Shown here piece by piece: positions 7,532 through 17,263 of a stretch of DNA of 37,906 bases; the first letter of the stretch is position 1, and every line of letters starts with the position of its first letter. Source of the stretch: Bacteroidales bacterium (GTDB lineage: Bacteria; Bacteroidota; Bacteroidia; Bacteroidales; UBA932); NCBI GenBank assembly GCA_017453565.1, contig JAFTEQ010000038.1, forward strand, positions 1 to 37,906, written 5' to 3'. The notes below the pieces were generated by a model. That model had not been told where the DNA came from, ran no database searches, and was given only the letters and a program-made list of their open reading frames with translations. The translations under genes and the position numbers were made by a program.

Positions 7532-7736
7532 ACTGGACGTTCCCGCCCGCCGGTTTCTTGGGCGCGATGGCCCAGACCACCAGATAGGCCCAGAAACCGA
7601 AGGAGGCGCAGATGAGGGCGACCAGGAATATGATGCGCACCACGTTCACGTCAATGTCGAGATACTCGGCAAGTCCGGCGCAGACGCCGGCGATCTTCTT
7701 GTTCTCGGTATCGAGATAAAGTTTCTTCTCTGCCAT
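7521..7736 (-). CDS. PspC-domain small membrane protein
   Basis: A 71-aa protein made almost only of a PspC domain: KKLYLDTENKKIAGVCAGLAEYLDIDVNVVRIIF, then a hydrophobic helix (FLVALICASFGFWAYLVVWAI) and a short tail. The GVCAGLAEYLDID block is the family signature. PspC proteins are inner-membrane proteins tied to envelope-stress responses in proteobacteria; in Bacteroidetes, single-domain forms are common and their role is unclear. The gene is 6 nt after lysS and overlaps the methyltransferase start by 11 nt, so lysS-pspC-trmH look like one operon. Confidence 0.9.
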   Translation of the reverse strand: MAEKKLYLDTENKKIAGVCAGLAEYLDIDVNVVRIIFLVALICASFGFWAYLVVWAIAPKKPAGGNVQYGD

Positions 7737-7742
7737 AGTTGC

Positions 7743-9284
7743 TTATTGTTTGTCTTCCTTTTCTTTCTTGAGCGCCTTCTCGGGCCGCATCTGCGGGAAG
7801 AAGAGCACGTCCTGGATGGCGGTCTGCCCCGTCATGAACATGGTGAGCCGGTCGATACCCATACCCAGGCCCGAAGTGGGTGGCATGCCGTATTCGAGGG
7901 CGCGCACGAAGTCGTAGTCGATGAACATGGCCTCGTCGTCGCCCTTGCTCTTGAGGGCGGCCTGCTCCTCGAAGCGCTCCAGCTGGTCTATGGGGTCGTT
8001 GAGCTCTGAATAGGCGTTGGCCAGTTCCTTGCCGCAGACAAAGAGTTCGAAGCGTTCGGTGAGGGCCGGGTTGGAACGGTGCCGCTTGGTGAGCGGCGAC
8101 ATCTCCACCGGGTAGTCGATGATGAAGGTGGGCTGCACGAGTTTCTCCTCGCAGTAGGCTCCGAAGATGGCGTCGATGAGCTTGCCCTTGCCCATGGAGG
8201 GCTCCACTTCCACATTGAGCTGCTTGCAGGTGGCACGCAGGGCCGCTTCGTCCATGCCGCTCACATCCACGCCGGTGTATTCTTTGATGGCCTCCAGGAT
8301 GGGCAGCCTGCGGTAACCCGCCCTGAAGTCGACTTTCTGTCCGGCAATGTCCACCACGGTGTTGCCGTTCACGCGCAGGGCGATGCGCTCCAGCATCTTC
8401 TCCACGAACTCCATCATCCAGAAGTAGTCCTTGTAGGCTACATAAATCTCCATGCAGGTGAACTCGGGGTTGTGGGTCTTGTCCATGCCCTCGTTGCGGA
8501 AGTCCTTGGCGAACTCGTACACCCCGGGGAAGCCGCCCACGATGAGGCGTTTGAGGTAGAGTTCGTTGGCGATGCGCAGGTAGAGCGGGATGTCGAGCGC
8601 GTTGTGGTGGGTGATGAAGGGACGCGCCGTGGCGCCGCCCGGAATGCCCTGCAGGATGGGGGTTTCCACCTCGAGGCAGCCGGCCTCGTTGAAGTACTCC
8701 CGCATGGTGGCCACGATCTGCGCCCGTTTCACGAACACGTCTTTCACCTGCGGATTTACGATGAGGTCTACGTAGCGCTGGCGGTAGCGGAGTTCGGGGT
8801 CGGTGAAGGCGTCGTGCACCACGCCGTCGGCCTCCTTCACGATGGGAAGGACCCGAAGCGACTTGCTCAGCAGGGTGAGTTCGCGGGCGTGCACGCTCAG
8901 CTGGCCGGTCTGGGTGAAGAAGGCGAAGCCCTTGATGCCCACGATGTCACCGATATCCAGCAGGCGCTTCCACACGGTGTTGTAGAGGGTTTTGTCTTCG
9001 CCCGGGCAGATTTCGTCGCGCTTCACATAGATCTGGATGCGTCCGCTCTCGTCCTGGAGTTCCCCGAAGGAGGCGGCGCCCATGATGCGGCGGCTCATGA
9101 GACGCCCTGCAATGCAGACTTCCTGGAAGTTTCCCTTCTCCGGATCGAAGCCCGCCGCAATCTCGGCGGCGCTGGCGTTCACGGGGTAAAGGGCTGCGGG
9201 ATAGGGCTCAATGCCCAGTTCCCTGAGTTTGGCAAGGCTGTCCCGGCGGATCTGCTCCTGCTCGCTGTATTCGATGTTGGCCAT
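7743..9284 (-). CDS. lysS: Lysyl-tRNA synthetase, class II
   Basis: Charges tRNA-Lys with lysine. The 513-aa length is usual. An N-terminal OB-fold anticodon-binding domain ([23 protein letters not shown] and following) precedes the class II catalytic core. Motif 2 is visible in [20 protein letters not shown] and motif 3 in [16 protein letters not shown], with [10 protein letters not shown] near the end as in bacterial LysS. It is the first gene of a minus-strand operon with the PspC and TrmH-like genes, transcribed divergently from recJ from a 77-nt shared intergenic region. Confidence 0.98.
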   Translation of the reverse strand: MANIEYSEQEQIRRDSLAKLRELGIEPYPAALYPVNASAAEIAAGFDPEKGNFQEVCIAGRLMSRRIMGAASFGELQDESGRIQIYVKRDEICPGEDKTLYNTVWKRLLDIGDIVGIKGFAFFTQTGQLSVHARELTLLSKSLRVLPIVKEADGVVHDAFTDPELRYRQRYVDLIVNPQVKDVFVKRAQIVATMREYFNEAGCLEVETPILQGIPGGATARPFITHHNALDIPLYLRIANELYLKRLIVGGFPGVYEFAKDFRNEGMDKTHNPEFTCMEIYVAYKDYFWMMEFVEKMLERIALRVNGNTVVDIAGQKVDFRAGYRRLPILEAIKEYTGVDVSGMDEAALRATCKQLNVEVEPSMGKGKLIDAIFGAYCEEKLVQPTFIIDYPVEMSPLTKRHRSNPALTERFELFVCGKELANAYSELNDPIDQLERFEEQAALKSKGDDEAMFIDYDFVRALEYGMPPTSGLGMGIDRLTMFMTGQTAIQDVLFFPQMRPEKALKKEKEDKQ

Positions 9285-9305
9285 TTCTTTACTGAACTAA
9301 TCCTA

Positions 9306-9313
9306 CAAAAGTA
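9306..9313 (-). promoter_or_regulatory. -7 promoter box of lysS
   Basis: TACTTTTG on the minus strand matches TAnnTTTG and lies 21 nt before the lysS ATG. At 19 nt further upstream the sequence reads TTTCA, close to the -33 TTTG. Confidence 0.6.
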
Positions 9314-9346
9314 CGATGAAAATCCGATATTCTGAAATAATTTGGT

Positions 9347-9354
9347 TAACTTTG
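9347..9354 (+). promoter_or_regulatory. -7 promoter box of recJ, 7 nt from the ATG
   Basis: TAACTTTG on the plus strand matches TAnnTTTG. The recJ ATG begins eight bases after its last G, so the transcript is predicted to be leaderless or nearly so. No clear -33 box was found. Confidence 0.6.
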
Positions 9355-9361
9355 CACACTT

Positions 9362-11095
9362 ATGGCAAAAGAGTGCAAATGGATTGTGAAGGACCCGGCC
9401 GATCCCGTGAAAGTGGAGCGGCTGGTGGCCGAGGTGGGTATCGACCGCGTGCTGGCCGACCTGCTGGTGAGCCGGGGCGTGGAGACCTTCGACCAGGCCC
9501 GCGCCTTCTTCCGTCCGAGCCTCGATGACCTGCACGACCCCTTCCTCATGAAGGATATGGACAAGGCCGTGGAGCGTCTGCACAAAGCCATTTCGCAGGG
9601 CGAGAAGATCCTTGTCTATGGCGACTATGACGTGGACGGCACCACCGCCGTGGCCTTGGTCTACTCCTTCGTCAAGCGCTATACCGACCAGGTCGATTTC
9701 TATATTCCGGACCGCTACGATGAAGGGTACGGCGTTTCCATGAAAGGCGTGGAATGGGCTGCCTCGCAGGGCTTTACCCTGCTCATTACCCTCGACTGCG
9801 GCATCAAGGCCATCGAAAAGGTGCGCTATGCCGCGGAGCGCGGGGTCGACGTGATCGTGTGCGACCACCATCTGCCCGAAAACGAGCTGCCCGCCGCCGT
9901 GGCGGTGCTCGACCCCAAGCGGGAAGACTGCCACTATCCCTTCGACGACCTGTCGGGTTGCGGGGTGGGTTTCAAACTGGTGCAGGCATACGCCCAGCGC
10001 TTCGACATCCCCTTCGACACCCTGGTGCCCCTGCTCGACCTGCTGGTGGTGAGTATCTCTTCGGACCTCGTTTCCATGGTGGGCGAAAACCGCATCCTGG
10101 CCCATTTCGGCCTCAAGCAGCTCAACGAGCGTCCGCGCAAGGGCTTGCAGGCCATGGTGAATCTTTCCAACCTGGAGCCGGGTCACCTGACCATAGACGA
10201 CATCGTCTTCAAGATCGGTCCGCGCATCAACGCGGCCGGACGCATGGAAAGCGGCCGCCTCGCCGTGGAACTGCTCACTGCGTCCGACAGCAGCATGGCC
10301 ATGCGCGTGGGAGAGAAAATCAACAACAACAACCACGACCGCAAGGAGATCGACCGTGAGATTACCCGGGCGGCCCTGGAGATGGTGGAGAAAGGCGAGT
10401 GCCTGGCGAGCCGCAACGTGACGGTGGTTTATGACCCGTCGTGGAACAAAGGCGTGGTGGGCATCGTCGCCTCCCGCCTGGTGGAGGCCTACTACAAGCC
10501 CACCGTGGTGCTCACCCGCTCCAACGGATTCGTGACGGGTTCGGCCCGCAGCGTGCAGGGTTTCGACCTCTACGAGGCCATCGAGAGCTGCGCCGACCTG
10601 CTGGAGAACTTCGGCGGCCACGTCTATGCGGCCGGCCTGACCATGAAAGAGGAGCATCTGGAGGAGTTCAGCCGCCGGCTCGACGAATTCGTGGCCGGGA
10701 AGATCACTTCCGAGATGCTCACGCCCGTGGTGGAGGTGGATTCCCGCCTCGACTTTTCGCAGATTACCCCCAAGTTCTTCCGTATCCTGAAGCAGTTCCA
10801 GCCCTTCGGTCCCGGTAACGGGAACCCCGTATTCATGACCGAGAACGTCTACGACGCCGGCAACGGCCGCAGGGTGGGCGCCGGGGGCGTGCACATGAAA
10901 CTCGACCTCATCCAGGAGTCGCAGCCCTATCACCAGATTCCCGCCATCGCCTTCAATATGGCCGACTACTACGAGTACATCCGGGGCGGGAACCCGCTCG
11001 ACGTGTGTTATTCGATCGTAGAGAACTACTATCGCGGCAATTCCTCCATCCAGCTCAGGGTGAAGGACCTGCGTGAGCGCGAAGAAATCATTTGA
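9362..11095 (+). CDS. recJ: Single-stranded-DNA-specific exonuclease RecJ
   Basis: A 5'-3' exonuclease acting on single-stranded DNA in RecF-type recombination and mismatch repair, metal dependent. 577 aa, a normal length. The DHH domain shows ILVYGDYDVDGTTAVALVYSF (DxD motif), ITLDCGIKA and VIVCDHHLPENELPAA (the DHH motif itself). DLSGCGVGFKLVQA and KIGPRINAAGRMESGRLAVE follow. The DHHA1 region has SWNKGVVGIVASRLVE and NFGGHVYAAGLTM. The OB-fold region near the C-terminus includes FQPFGPGNGNPVF. Its 3' end overlaps the 3' end of the convergent GH50-like gene by 8 nt. Confidence 0.97.
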   Translation: MAKECKWIVKDPADPVKVERLVAEVGIDRVLADLLVSRGVETFDQARAFFRPSLDDLHDPFLMKDMDKAVERLHKAISQGEKILVYGDYDVDGTTAVALVYSFVKRYTDQVDFYIPDRYDEGYGVSMKGVEWAASQGFTLLITLDCGIKAIEKVRYAAERGVDVIVCDHHLPENELPAAVAVLDPKREDCHYPFDDLSGCGVGFKLVQAYAQRFDIPFDTLVPLLDLLVVSISSDLVSMVGENRILAHFGLKQLNERPRKGLQAMVNLSNLEPGHLTIDDIVFKIGPRINAAGRMESGRLAVELLTASDSSMAMRVGEKINNNNHDRKEIDREITRAALEMVEKGECLASRNVTVVYDPSWNKGVVGIVASRLVEAYYKPTVVLTRSNGFVTGSARSVQGFDLYEAIESCADLLENFGGHVYAAGLTMKEEHLEEFSRRLDEFVAGKITSEMLTPVVEVDSRLDFSQITPKFFRILKQFQPFGPGNGNPVFMTENVYDAGNGRRVGAGGVHMKLDLIQESQPYHQIPAIAFNMADYYEYIRGGNPLDVCYSIVENYYRGNSSIQLRVKDLREREEII

Positions 11096-13127
11096 TCCCA
11101 GCCCGCAAGGGGTACATTCCGTAACCGATTTCCCGGAAGGCCGCAATGGTCTCGGGATAGGGCGTGTCACAGCAGTCGGTAAGCCCCACCTGGTAATTCT
11201 GCCCGTCGAAACGGCCGCTGGTGGCCATGTCGGAGAACTGGTGCCAGTGTGCGCCTACGATCTGCGGGTGCCGCAGGGCGGAACGCATGTACTCCTTGTA
11301 ACAGGCGGCCCGGTCATCCTGGTCGCTGCAGTTCATTTCTCCCGGGTGGAAGAGTCCGCGGTCCATGGCGCCGAAGTGGAATTCGCCAATCATGACGGGC
11401 TTGTCGATGTCTTCGGGCAGGGTGAAGCTGTCCAGGGTATAGCGGTATAGGTTGTAGCTGATTACGTCACAGTATCGTGCACCGATCTGCAGCACGGCTT
11501 CCGTTGCCGGATGCCCGTTGAAACGGCAGCCCAGGTACAGAAGGCCCGGGGCGTAGGTGTCGAAGCATTCGCGGATGGTGGCGTAGTATTTCTCGATGAC
11601 GCGCCAGCTGAACGCTTGAAGATCTTCTTCCGAAGCCTGCATGGGGTCGACCGGCTGTCCGTGCAACTCCTTCAGGAAACGGCACATCTCTTTCCGGGCC
11701 ATCAGGTCCGCAGGGGCCTGTGCGATGCAGCGGGCAATGTGGGTGTCGTCGCCCCAACGATGTTCGTTATCCACGAAAAGACCCAGGCACCAGGGGTCTG
11801 AGCACTCAGCCTGGCGTTCTTTGAGCTGGCGGATGATTTCCGCACGGAAAGCCGGATCGAAGGGATCGGGAACCTCCCACCAGGCCCCGCCCGTCGGAAT
11901 CGGCTTGGAATGGATTTCCAGCCGGTCGGTGTAGGGGGTGCGATCCATCAGGCAGATGGCGCGGTCGGAGGAATTGGCAATGGTGTTGAGTCCCCAGCTC
12001 TTCAGGCGCGCGTGTGCGCGCTCAGCATATAAATGGACATAGTCCGGGCCGTATTTACGCCGGATATTGGCGAAGGAAAAGTCGAAAGTCGAGTCGATGC
12101 CGCGCGCCGTGTAGTACGGAGCGAGAAGCAGATCGTTTGTGTGGTAGAAGAGGGCTTCTTCCGAGCCCTTTTCCGGCAGGTCCTCGAAATAGAACAGGCG
12201 GGGTGCCAGATTCTTGCCCTCCAGCGGCGTGACGGCGCTGGAGGGGTTCACGCGTACGACACCGTTCGACCAGAACAGATAGCCTTCCGGATCGACCATC
12301 CACCATTTCCCGTCTACCTTCTCCACGCGGAAACGGCCGGTCGCCTCGAGGCGGGGGCCGTTTTTCCATCCGCCGAACTGCGAACGGTCGTCTGGACCCG
12401 GGTGCCCGGCCAGGTCCCGGTCTTCCTGCTCACGGGCCCGCACAAGGTCTTCGTCGCTATGGGTCTTCCCGGGCCAATCCTTCCATTTGAACTGCCCGTA
12501 ACGGTCGATGAAGGGGAAGAAATCCGCACTGTCGCGGTACATGTATTCGGGCGCCTTTGCCCGTTCCCCGGGCCGGAAACGGATGCCGGAGACCTCCCAT
12601 GACAGATCCAGTTTGTTCCAGCGCGAGGTGAAACGGATTTCGGAGATTTTGGAGAGGTCCGCACCGTAGGCGAAGTTCCCGTCGGTGGCATAGGGGGTAT
12701 TCCTCATGCGGTCCAGTAGTCTGTCCAACTCAGGATGGGGCAGGTCCGCCGGCAGGGGCAGGGTGAAACTGCGTGTTTCCAGAGGCCGGACCTGCAGCCT
12801 GTTTTCCGTGCAGCCGCGCTTGGGCCAGGTATTGGTCACATCCATGTTGCGCAGGGAAACCACCAGGGATAGATGCTCCAGCGAGTCGCAGTTGTGCACG
12901 GTGAACGACAGGGCTTTATAAGAACGCAGGTCGAAGTCGCCCGTGATGCTCACGCCGCCGTTTTCAAAGGCGCTGCGCTTGATGTGGAAGCCGTCGGGGA
13001 GGGGCTCGAAAGCGCCACCGCTCACGGGCAGCATGCGCACGCCCGGCCGGGCGAGGGGATTGAAGCCCTTTTCGTTACAGGCGGAAACAAGGAGGAGCAG
13101 GAGGGCGAGCGGAAGAAATCTTTTCAT
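11088..13127 (-). CDS. GH50-like glycoside hydrolase lipoprotein
   Basis: I use the ATG at 13127 (MKRFLPLALLLLLVSAC), which gives 679 aa and a lipoprotein signal with lipobox VSAC (Cys17); the frame is open upstream but only over aroK. The ATG overlaps the aroK stop as ATGA. A beta-rich N-terminal region is followed by blocks typical of GH50 beta-agarase-like proteins: FIDRYGQFKWKDWPGKTHS, EATGRFRVEKVDGKWWMVD and PEGYLFWSNG. The TIM-barrel then shows FVDNEHRWG with the expected acid/base E455 and VMIGEFHFGA with the expected nucleophile E582. It should act on a beta-galactan-like or related glycan outside the cytoplasm. The specificity is inferred, and agarase activity itself should not be assumed. 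No SusC/SusD pair is in the window. Confidence 0.8.
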   Translation of the reverse strand: MKRFLPLALLLLLVSACNEKGFNPLARPGVRMLPVSGGAFEPLPDGFHIKRSAFENGGVSITGDFDLRSYKALSFTVHNCDSLEHLSLVVSLRNMDVTNTWPKRGCTENRLQVRPLETRSFTLPLPADLPHPELDRLLDRMRNTPYATDGNFAYGADLSKISEIRFTSRWNKLDLSWEVSGIRFRPGERAKAPEYMYRDSADFFPFIDRYGQFKWKDWPGKTHSDEDLVRAREQEDRDLAGHPGPDDRSQFGGWKNGPRLEATGRFRVEKVDGKWWMVDPEGYLFWSNGVVRVNPSSAVTPLEGKNLAPRLFYFEDLPEKGSEEALFYHTNDLLLAPYYTARGIDSTFDFSFANIRRKYGPDYVHLYAERAHARLKSWGLNTIANSSDRAICLMDRTPYTDRLEIHSKPIPTGGAWWEVPDPFDPAFRAEIIRQLKERQAECSDPWCLGLFVDNEHRWGDDTHIARCIAQAPADLMARKEMCRFLKELHGQPVDPMQASEEDLQAFSWRVIEKYYATIRECFDTYAPGLLYLGCRFNGHPATEAVLQIGARYCDVISYNLYRYTLDSFTLPEDIDKPVMIGEFHFGAMDRGLFHPGEMNCSDQDDRAACYKEYMRSALRHPQIVGAHWHQFSDMATSGRFDGQNYQVGLTDCCDTPYPETIAAFREIGYGMYPLRAGIK

Positions 13128-13633
13128 GGTTTGAAGTGCAGATAGAGCCGTTGGGCGATTTCGTCGGGCGTGAGTCCGTCGGTATCGAAAACCAGGGAGG
13201 CCGTTTCCATATAGTCTTTGAGCCGGCTTTCCAGCAGCGACTCCATGGTGTCGGTGTTCAGCAGGGGCCGTTTGCGCCACGACCGGGCCAGGCGCTCCCG
13301 CAGGGTTTCCGGCCTGGTGCGCAGGAAAACGCACTGCGTGTGCGTACGCACCAGATTCCGGGCCTCCTCGCGGGTGACGGTGCCTCCGCCCAGGGAAAGC
13401 ACCAGCTGGGCGTCATCGCCCTGTTCGGCCAGCAGGGCCCGGAGACTCTCCAGTTCGAGCCGGCGGAAGCCTTCTTCTCCGTCTTCACGGAAGATGTCGG
13501 GAATGCTGCGGCTGCAGCGGCGCTCCAGATAGCGGTCGAGGTCTACGAAAGTCCAGCCCAGCAGGGAGGCAAGCCGCACGCCTACGCTGCTTTTGCCACT
13601 GCCCATGAATCCGGTGAGCGAGACGATTCCCAT
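13124..13633 (-). CDS. aroK: Shikimate kinase
   Basis: Phosphorylates shikimate at the 3-OH using ATP. 169 aa, a normal length. Walker A is GFMGSGKSSVG (about 8-18), DLDRYLERR carries the shikimate-binding aspartate, FREDGEEGFRRLE follows, and SLGGGTVTREEAR is the substrate-binding GGG loop. LARSWRKRPLL contains the lid arginine. It follows parC by 6 nt and its stop overlaps the ATG of the GH50-like lipoprotein (ATGA), so both are probably translated from the exbB operon mRNA. Confidence 0.96.
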   Translation of the reverse strand: MGIVSLTGFMGSGKSSVGVRLASLLGWTFVDLDRYLERRCSRSIPDIFREDGEEGFRRLELESLRALLAEQGDDAQLVLSLGGGTVTREEARNLVRTHTQCVFLRTRPETLRERLARSWRKRPLLNTDTMESLLESRLKDYMETASLVFDTDGLTPDEIAQRLYLHFKP

Positions 13634-13639
13634 AGGCCG

Positions 13640-16378
13640 TCAGAAGAGGGTGGGTTCTTCGATTTCGAGATCGAGGGGCTCCTCGGGCTGGATGGGCTTC
13701 GGAGCCTCAGGCCTGGGTTCTTCCGCCACCGGTGCCGGCGGGTCGACGGGAATCTCTTCCACCTCGGCGGGTTCTTCCTCCGGTGCCGGCGGAAGCTCGT
13801 CTTCTGGTTTGTGCAGGGGCTCGATGAAGCGCACTTTCTTCACTTCGCCGCGCTCCACCACCTTCTTCCCCTTGGCCGCCACGCCCTTCTTGGCAATCCA
13901 CTCTTCCGCCTCGATTTGCTCGGGACTCTTGTCGGCGAGTTTCCAGATCACTTCGTAGCGGGGATGCAGGTCGCCCGAAAGGTCTACCAGATACGACTTG
14001 GCGCCCTCGGCGATGAACGAAACCGGGGTATTGTCGCTCACGGTGAAGGAGAATCGCTTCACGTAGAACGACTTCACGCCGCCGTCGTAGTAGAGTGCGG
14101 TAAAGGTCTTTTCGGGGTCGAACTTCTCGATGAGCAGCACGTCACCCTGATATTTGTTCACCAGTTCGAACGAAGTGGTGTAGAAGGTGCCGTTCCTGAA
14201 AACGGCCAGCACCTTGTCGTCCGAGGCGAACTGGCCCAGGTAGAGGCCGCGTCCGTCTTCGTTGAGTTTCTGGATGTCGGAGTCGTACCAGATGTCCTTC
14301 CCGGCAATGGTGGAGACGCCTTTGCTGCGCAGGGTGATGCGCTGGATGCTGTTCTTGCTCACCAGATTGCCCCGGGCGCTGCGGCTCTTGATGGCGAGCG
14401 TGCTGAAGTCGTACTCGAACGCGGTCTTCTTGAGCTTCGGCTTGGGCCTGAGCTGCACGCGCACCGACTCGGCCTCGCCGTTGTGGTTGGCGGTGAACCA
14501 GAGGATCTGCGAACCCGGCGTACCCTGGGTGATGTCGTATTCCTTGTCGCGCGTCACGCTGGTGATGGCGAAACGTTTGGCATAGTAGACACTGCTCTTG
14601 CCCTCGCGGTAGATGACGTTGTAGATCGTGCGTTCGTCGCCCCGGGTGAACACGCCCACATAGAGCAGGTCCTTGCCGAAGAAGGCCTTGTCGGTCACCT
14701 TGGTGATGCGGTAGCGCCCGTCGCGCCCGATGACGATGATTTCCGAGAGGTCGGAGCAGTCGCAGACATATTCGCCGCCGTCGTCGCGTTTGAGCCCGAT
14801 GCCCACGAAGCCTTCCGCAAGGTTGGCCGAGAGCTTGGCGTTGTTGTTCACCACCTTGGTGGCGGCGATGGTCTCGAAGCCGGTGAGCTCGGTCCGGCGC
14901 GGGAAGTCCTTGCCGTACTTTTTCTTGAGTTCCTTGAACCAGTCGATGGTGTAGGCGGTGATGTGCTCGATCTGGTCGCGCACCACCTTCATCTCGTCCT
15001 CCAGGGCGAAGATCTTCTCGTCGATGGCCTTGGTGTCGAACTTGGAAATCTTGCGCACGGGTTTCTCCACCAGGCGCAGGATGTCTTCCATCACGATCTC
15101 CCGCTTCAGGAGGTCCTGATACTGCTTCATGCGCTCGAAGATGTCGGCGAGCTGCGTGTCCCAGTCGGCCTGGTCCTGTTCCAACACCTTGTAGATCCGG
15201 TTTTCGAAGAAGATGCGCTCGAGCGAGGAGTAGTGCCAGTCGCGCTCCAGTTTGTCGAGTTTGATGCGGAGCTGCTGCTCCAGCAGGTCGCGGGTGTGGA
15301 AGGTGTCGTATTCGAGGATGTCGCGCACCGAAAGGAACTGCGGCTTGTCGTCCACGATCACGCAGGCGTTGGGGGCGATGCTGGTTTCGCAGTCGGTGAA
15401 GGCGAAGAGGGCGTCGATGGTCTTGTCGGGCGACACGTCCCCGGGCAGGTGGATGATGATGTTCACCTTGTCTGTGGTCATGTCCTCGATCTTCCTGATC
15501 TTGATCTTGCCCTTCTCCTTGGCCTTGAGGATGGAGTCGATGAGCACGTGCGTGGTCTTTCCGTAGGGAATCTCGGTGATGGCCACGGTGCTCTTGTCGA
15601 TCTTCTCGATCCTGGCGCGCACCTTCACGGTACCGCCCCTGCGTCCGTCCTGATACTTGGAGCAGTCGGCCGAGCCGCCGGTGGGGAAGTCGGGATAGAT
15701 CTGCCAGGATTTCTCTTCCAGGATGGCCACGGAGGCGTCGAGCAGTTCGTTGAAGTTGTGGGGCAGGATCTTGGAAGCCATACCCACGGCGATGCCTTCC
15801 GTACCCTGGGCCAGCAGCAGCGGGAAGCGGACCGGGAGTTCGGTGGGCTCCTGGTTGCGTCCGTCGTAAGAATTCATCCAGTGGGTGATTTCCGGGTCGA
15901 AGACCACTTCCTTGGCGAACTTGCTCAGCCGCGCTTCGATGTAACGCGGGGCGGCGTTGCTGTCGCCGGTGAGGATGTTGCCCCAGTTACCCTGACAGTC
16001 GACCGTCAGCCCTTTCTGGCCCAACTGCACGAGGGCGCCCAGGATGGAGGCGTCGCCGTGCGGGTGATAGGCCATGGCCTGTCCCACGATGTTGGCCACC
16101 TTGGTGAAGGCGCCGTCGTCCATCTTGAACATGGCGTGGAGCACACGGCGCTGCACGGGTTTGAGACCGTCCACGATATGGGGGACCGCCCGCTGCAGGA
16201 TAACATAGGAGGAATAGTCGAGGAACCAGTCGCGGAACATGCCGGAAAGCTTGAACTTCCGGCTGTCGCTGTCGAGCAGGCGGGTGAATCTGCCGCTTTC
16301 GGCCGCGTTTTCGTCGAGAGGGGCTTCCTCTTCCAATTCCGTTTCTTCGGAGATGATGTCTTCGTAGTCTTCGCTCAT
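13640..16378 (-). CDS. parC: DNA topoisomerase IV subunit A (ParC; GyrA family)
   Basis: The DNA-cleaving subunit of a type IIA topoisomerase that decatenates chromosomes. 912 aa. After an acidic N-terminal extension (EDYEDIISEETELEEEAPLD) the winged-helix region shows AVPHIVDGLKPVQRRVLHAM and AMAYHPHGDASILGALV. The active-site tyrosine is Y146 in NAAPRYIEARL. The C-terminal part has degenerate beta-pinwheel repeats and a Pro/Glu-rich acidic tail. The NILTGDSNAAPRYIEARL form and absence of a clear GyrA box favour ParC over GyrA, as in other Bacteroidetes where this gene is annotated either way. The gene lies 3 nt after era. Its ParE partner is not in the window. Confidence 0.88.
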   Translation of the reverse strand: MSEDYEDIISEETELEEEAPLDENAAESGRFTRLLDSDSRKFKLSGMFRDWFLDYSSYVILQRAVPHIVDGLKPVQRRVLHAMFKMDDGAFTKVANIVGQAMAYHPHGDASILGALVQLGQKGLTVDCQGNWGNILTGDSNAAPRYIEARLSKFAKEVVFDPEITHWMNSYDGRNQEPTELPVRFPLLLAQGTEGIAVGMASKILPHNFNELLDASVAILEEKSWQIYPDFPTGGSADCSKYQDGRRGGTVKVRARIEKIDKSTVAITEIPYGKTTHVLIDSILKAKEKGKIKIRKIEDMTTDKVNIIIHLPGDVSPDKTIDALFAFTDCETSIAPNACVIVDDKPQFLSVRDILEYDTFHTRDLLEQQLRIKLDKLERDWHYSSLERIFFENRIYKVLEQDQADWDTQLADIFERMKQYQDLLKREIVMEDILRLVEKPVRKISKFDTKAIDEKIFALEDEMKVVRDQIEHITAYTIDWFKELKKKYGKDFPRRTELTGFETIAATKVVNNNAKLSANLAEGFVGIGLKRDDGGEYVCDCSDLSEIIVIGRDGRYRITKVTDKAFFGKDLLYVGVFTRGDERTIYNVIYREGKSSVYYAKRFAITSVTRDKEYDITQGTPGSQILWFTANHNGEAESVRVQLRPKPKLKKTAFEYDFSTLAIKSRSARGNLVSKNSIQRITLRSKGVSTIAGKDIWYDSDIQKLNEDGRGLYLGQFASDDKVLAVFRNGTFYTTSFELVNKYQGDVLLIEKFDPEKTFTALYYDGGVKSFYVKRFSFTVSDNTPVSFIAEGAKSYLVDLSGDLHPRYEVIWKLADKSPEQIEAEEWIAKKGVAAKGKKVVERGEVKKVRFIEPLHKPEDELPPAPEEEPAEVEEIPVDPPAPVAEEPRPEAPKPIQPEEPLDLEIEEPTLF

Positions 16379-16381
16379 AGT

Positions 16382-17263
16382 TTACTCTTCGTATCCGAAT
16401 TTTCTGAGTTCTTTGCGGTTTTCGCGCCAGTCGGGGTCAACCTTCACGTAGAGCTGCAGGAACACTTTCTTCTGGAAGAAGTCCTCCATCTCCAGCCGTG
16501 CCTGGGTGCCCGTACGCTTGAGGGCCGCACCCTTCTTGCCGATCACGATTCCCTTCTGCGACTCGCGCATCACGTAGATCACAGCATCAATGTCGTAGCG
16601 CTCGGCGCCTTCGATGAAGCGTTCCACCTCCACCTGGCAGCAATAGGGAATCTCTTCCTTATAGTTGAGGAGGATCTTCTCGCGGATGATCTCCGACGCG
16701 AAGAATCGCAGGTTGCGGTCGGTGAAGGTGTCCTTGTCGTACCAGGGCGGGGCCACGGGCAGGAGGTCCACCACGGTGTGCAGGATCGTCTCAATGCCGA
16801 AACCTTCCCGGGCCGAGGCCGGGATGACGGTGGCGGCCGGCACCCGCTGCTGCCAGCTTTCGATGAGGGCGTTCACGCCGGCCTGGTCGCTGAGGTCGAT
16901 CTTATTGATGACCACCACCACCGGACAGCGCAGGTCGCGCAGGCGCGAAACGTATTCGAGGTTCTTCTCGGGCTGCTCCACCGTGTCGGTGACATAGAGG
17001 ATTACGTCGGCGTCGCCGATGGCCGCGTCCACGTAGCTCAACATCCGTTCCTGCAGGCGGTACGAGGGCTTGAGGATGCCCGGCGTGTCGGAATAGACGA
17101 TCTGCCAGTCTTCCCCGTTCACGATGCCCATAATCCGGTGCCGGGTGGTCTGCGCCTTGGCGGTGACGATGCACAGTTTTTCGCCCACCATCGCGTTCAT
17201 GAGGGTGGACTTCCCCACGTTGGGGTTGCCGATGATGTTGACGAATCCCGAGCGGTGCGCCAT
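16382..17263 (-). CDS. era: GTPase Era
   Basis: A GTPase that binds 16S rRNA near its 3' end during 30S assembly. I choose the ATG at 17263 (MAHRSGFVNIIG), 293 aa, because it overlaps the rluB stop as TAATG and matches the family start; a longer frame begins 19 codons upstream inside rluB. G1 is GNPNVGKST (about 12-20), G3 is SDTPGI, G4 is NKID, and G5 is PASAREG. The C-terminal KH domain contains the GxxG loop in GIVIGKKGAALKR. All expected residues are present. Confidence 0.97.
   Translation of the reverse strand: MAHRSGFVNIIGNPNVGKSTLMNAMVGEKLCIVTAKAQTTRHRIMGIVNGEDWQIVYSDTPGILKPSYRLQERMLSYVDAAIGDADVILYVTDTVEQPEKNLEYVSRLRDLRCPVVVVINKIDLSDQAGVNALIESWQQRVPAATVIPASAREGFGIETILHTVVDLLPVAPPWYDKDTFTDRNLRFFASEIIREKILLNYKEEIPYCCQVEVERFIEGAERYDIDAVIYVMRESQKGIVIGKKGAALKRTGTQARLEMEDFFQKKVFLQLYVKVDPDWRENRKELRKFGYEE

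Noticed and set aside
9179-11170. A 663-codon minus-strand frame opposite recJ
   Set aside because: Shadow of recJ with no recognisable motif; GC-driven absence of stops.
13128-13334. An N-terminal extension of the GH50-like protein by 69 residues
   Set aside because: The extension overlaps aroK in another frame and lacks protein-like sequence; the ATG at 13127 gives a clean lipoprotein signal and an ATGA overlap.
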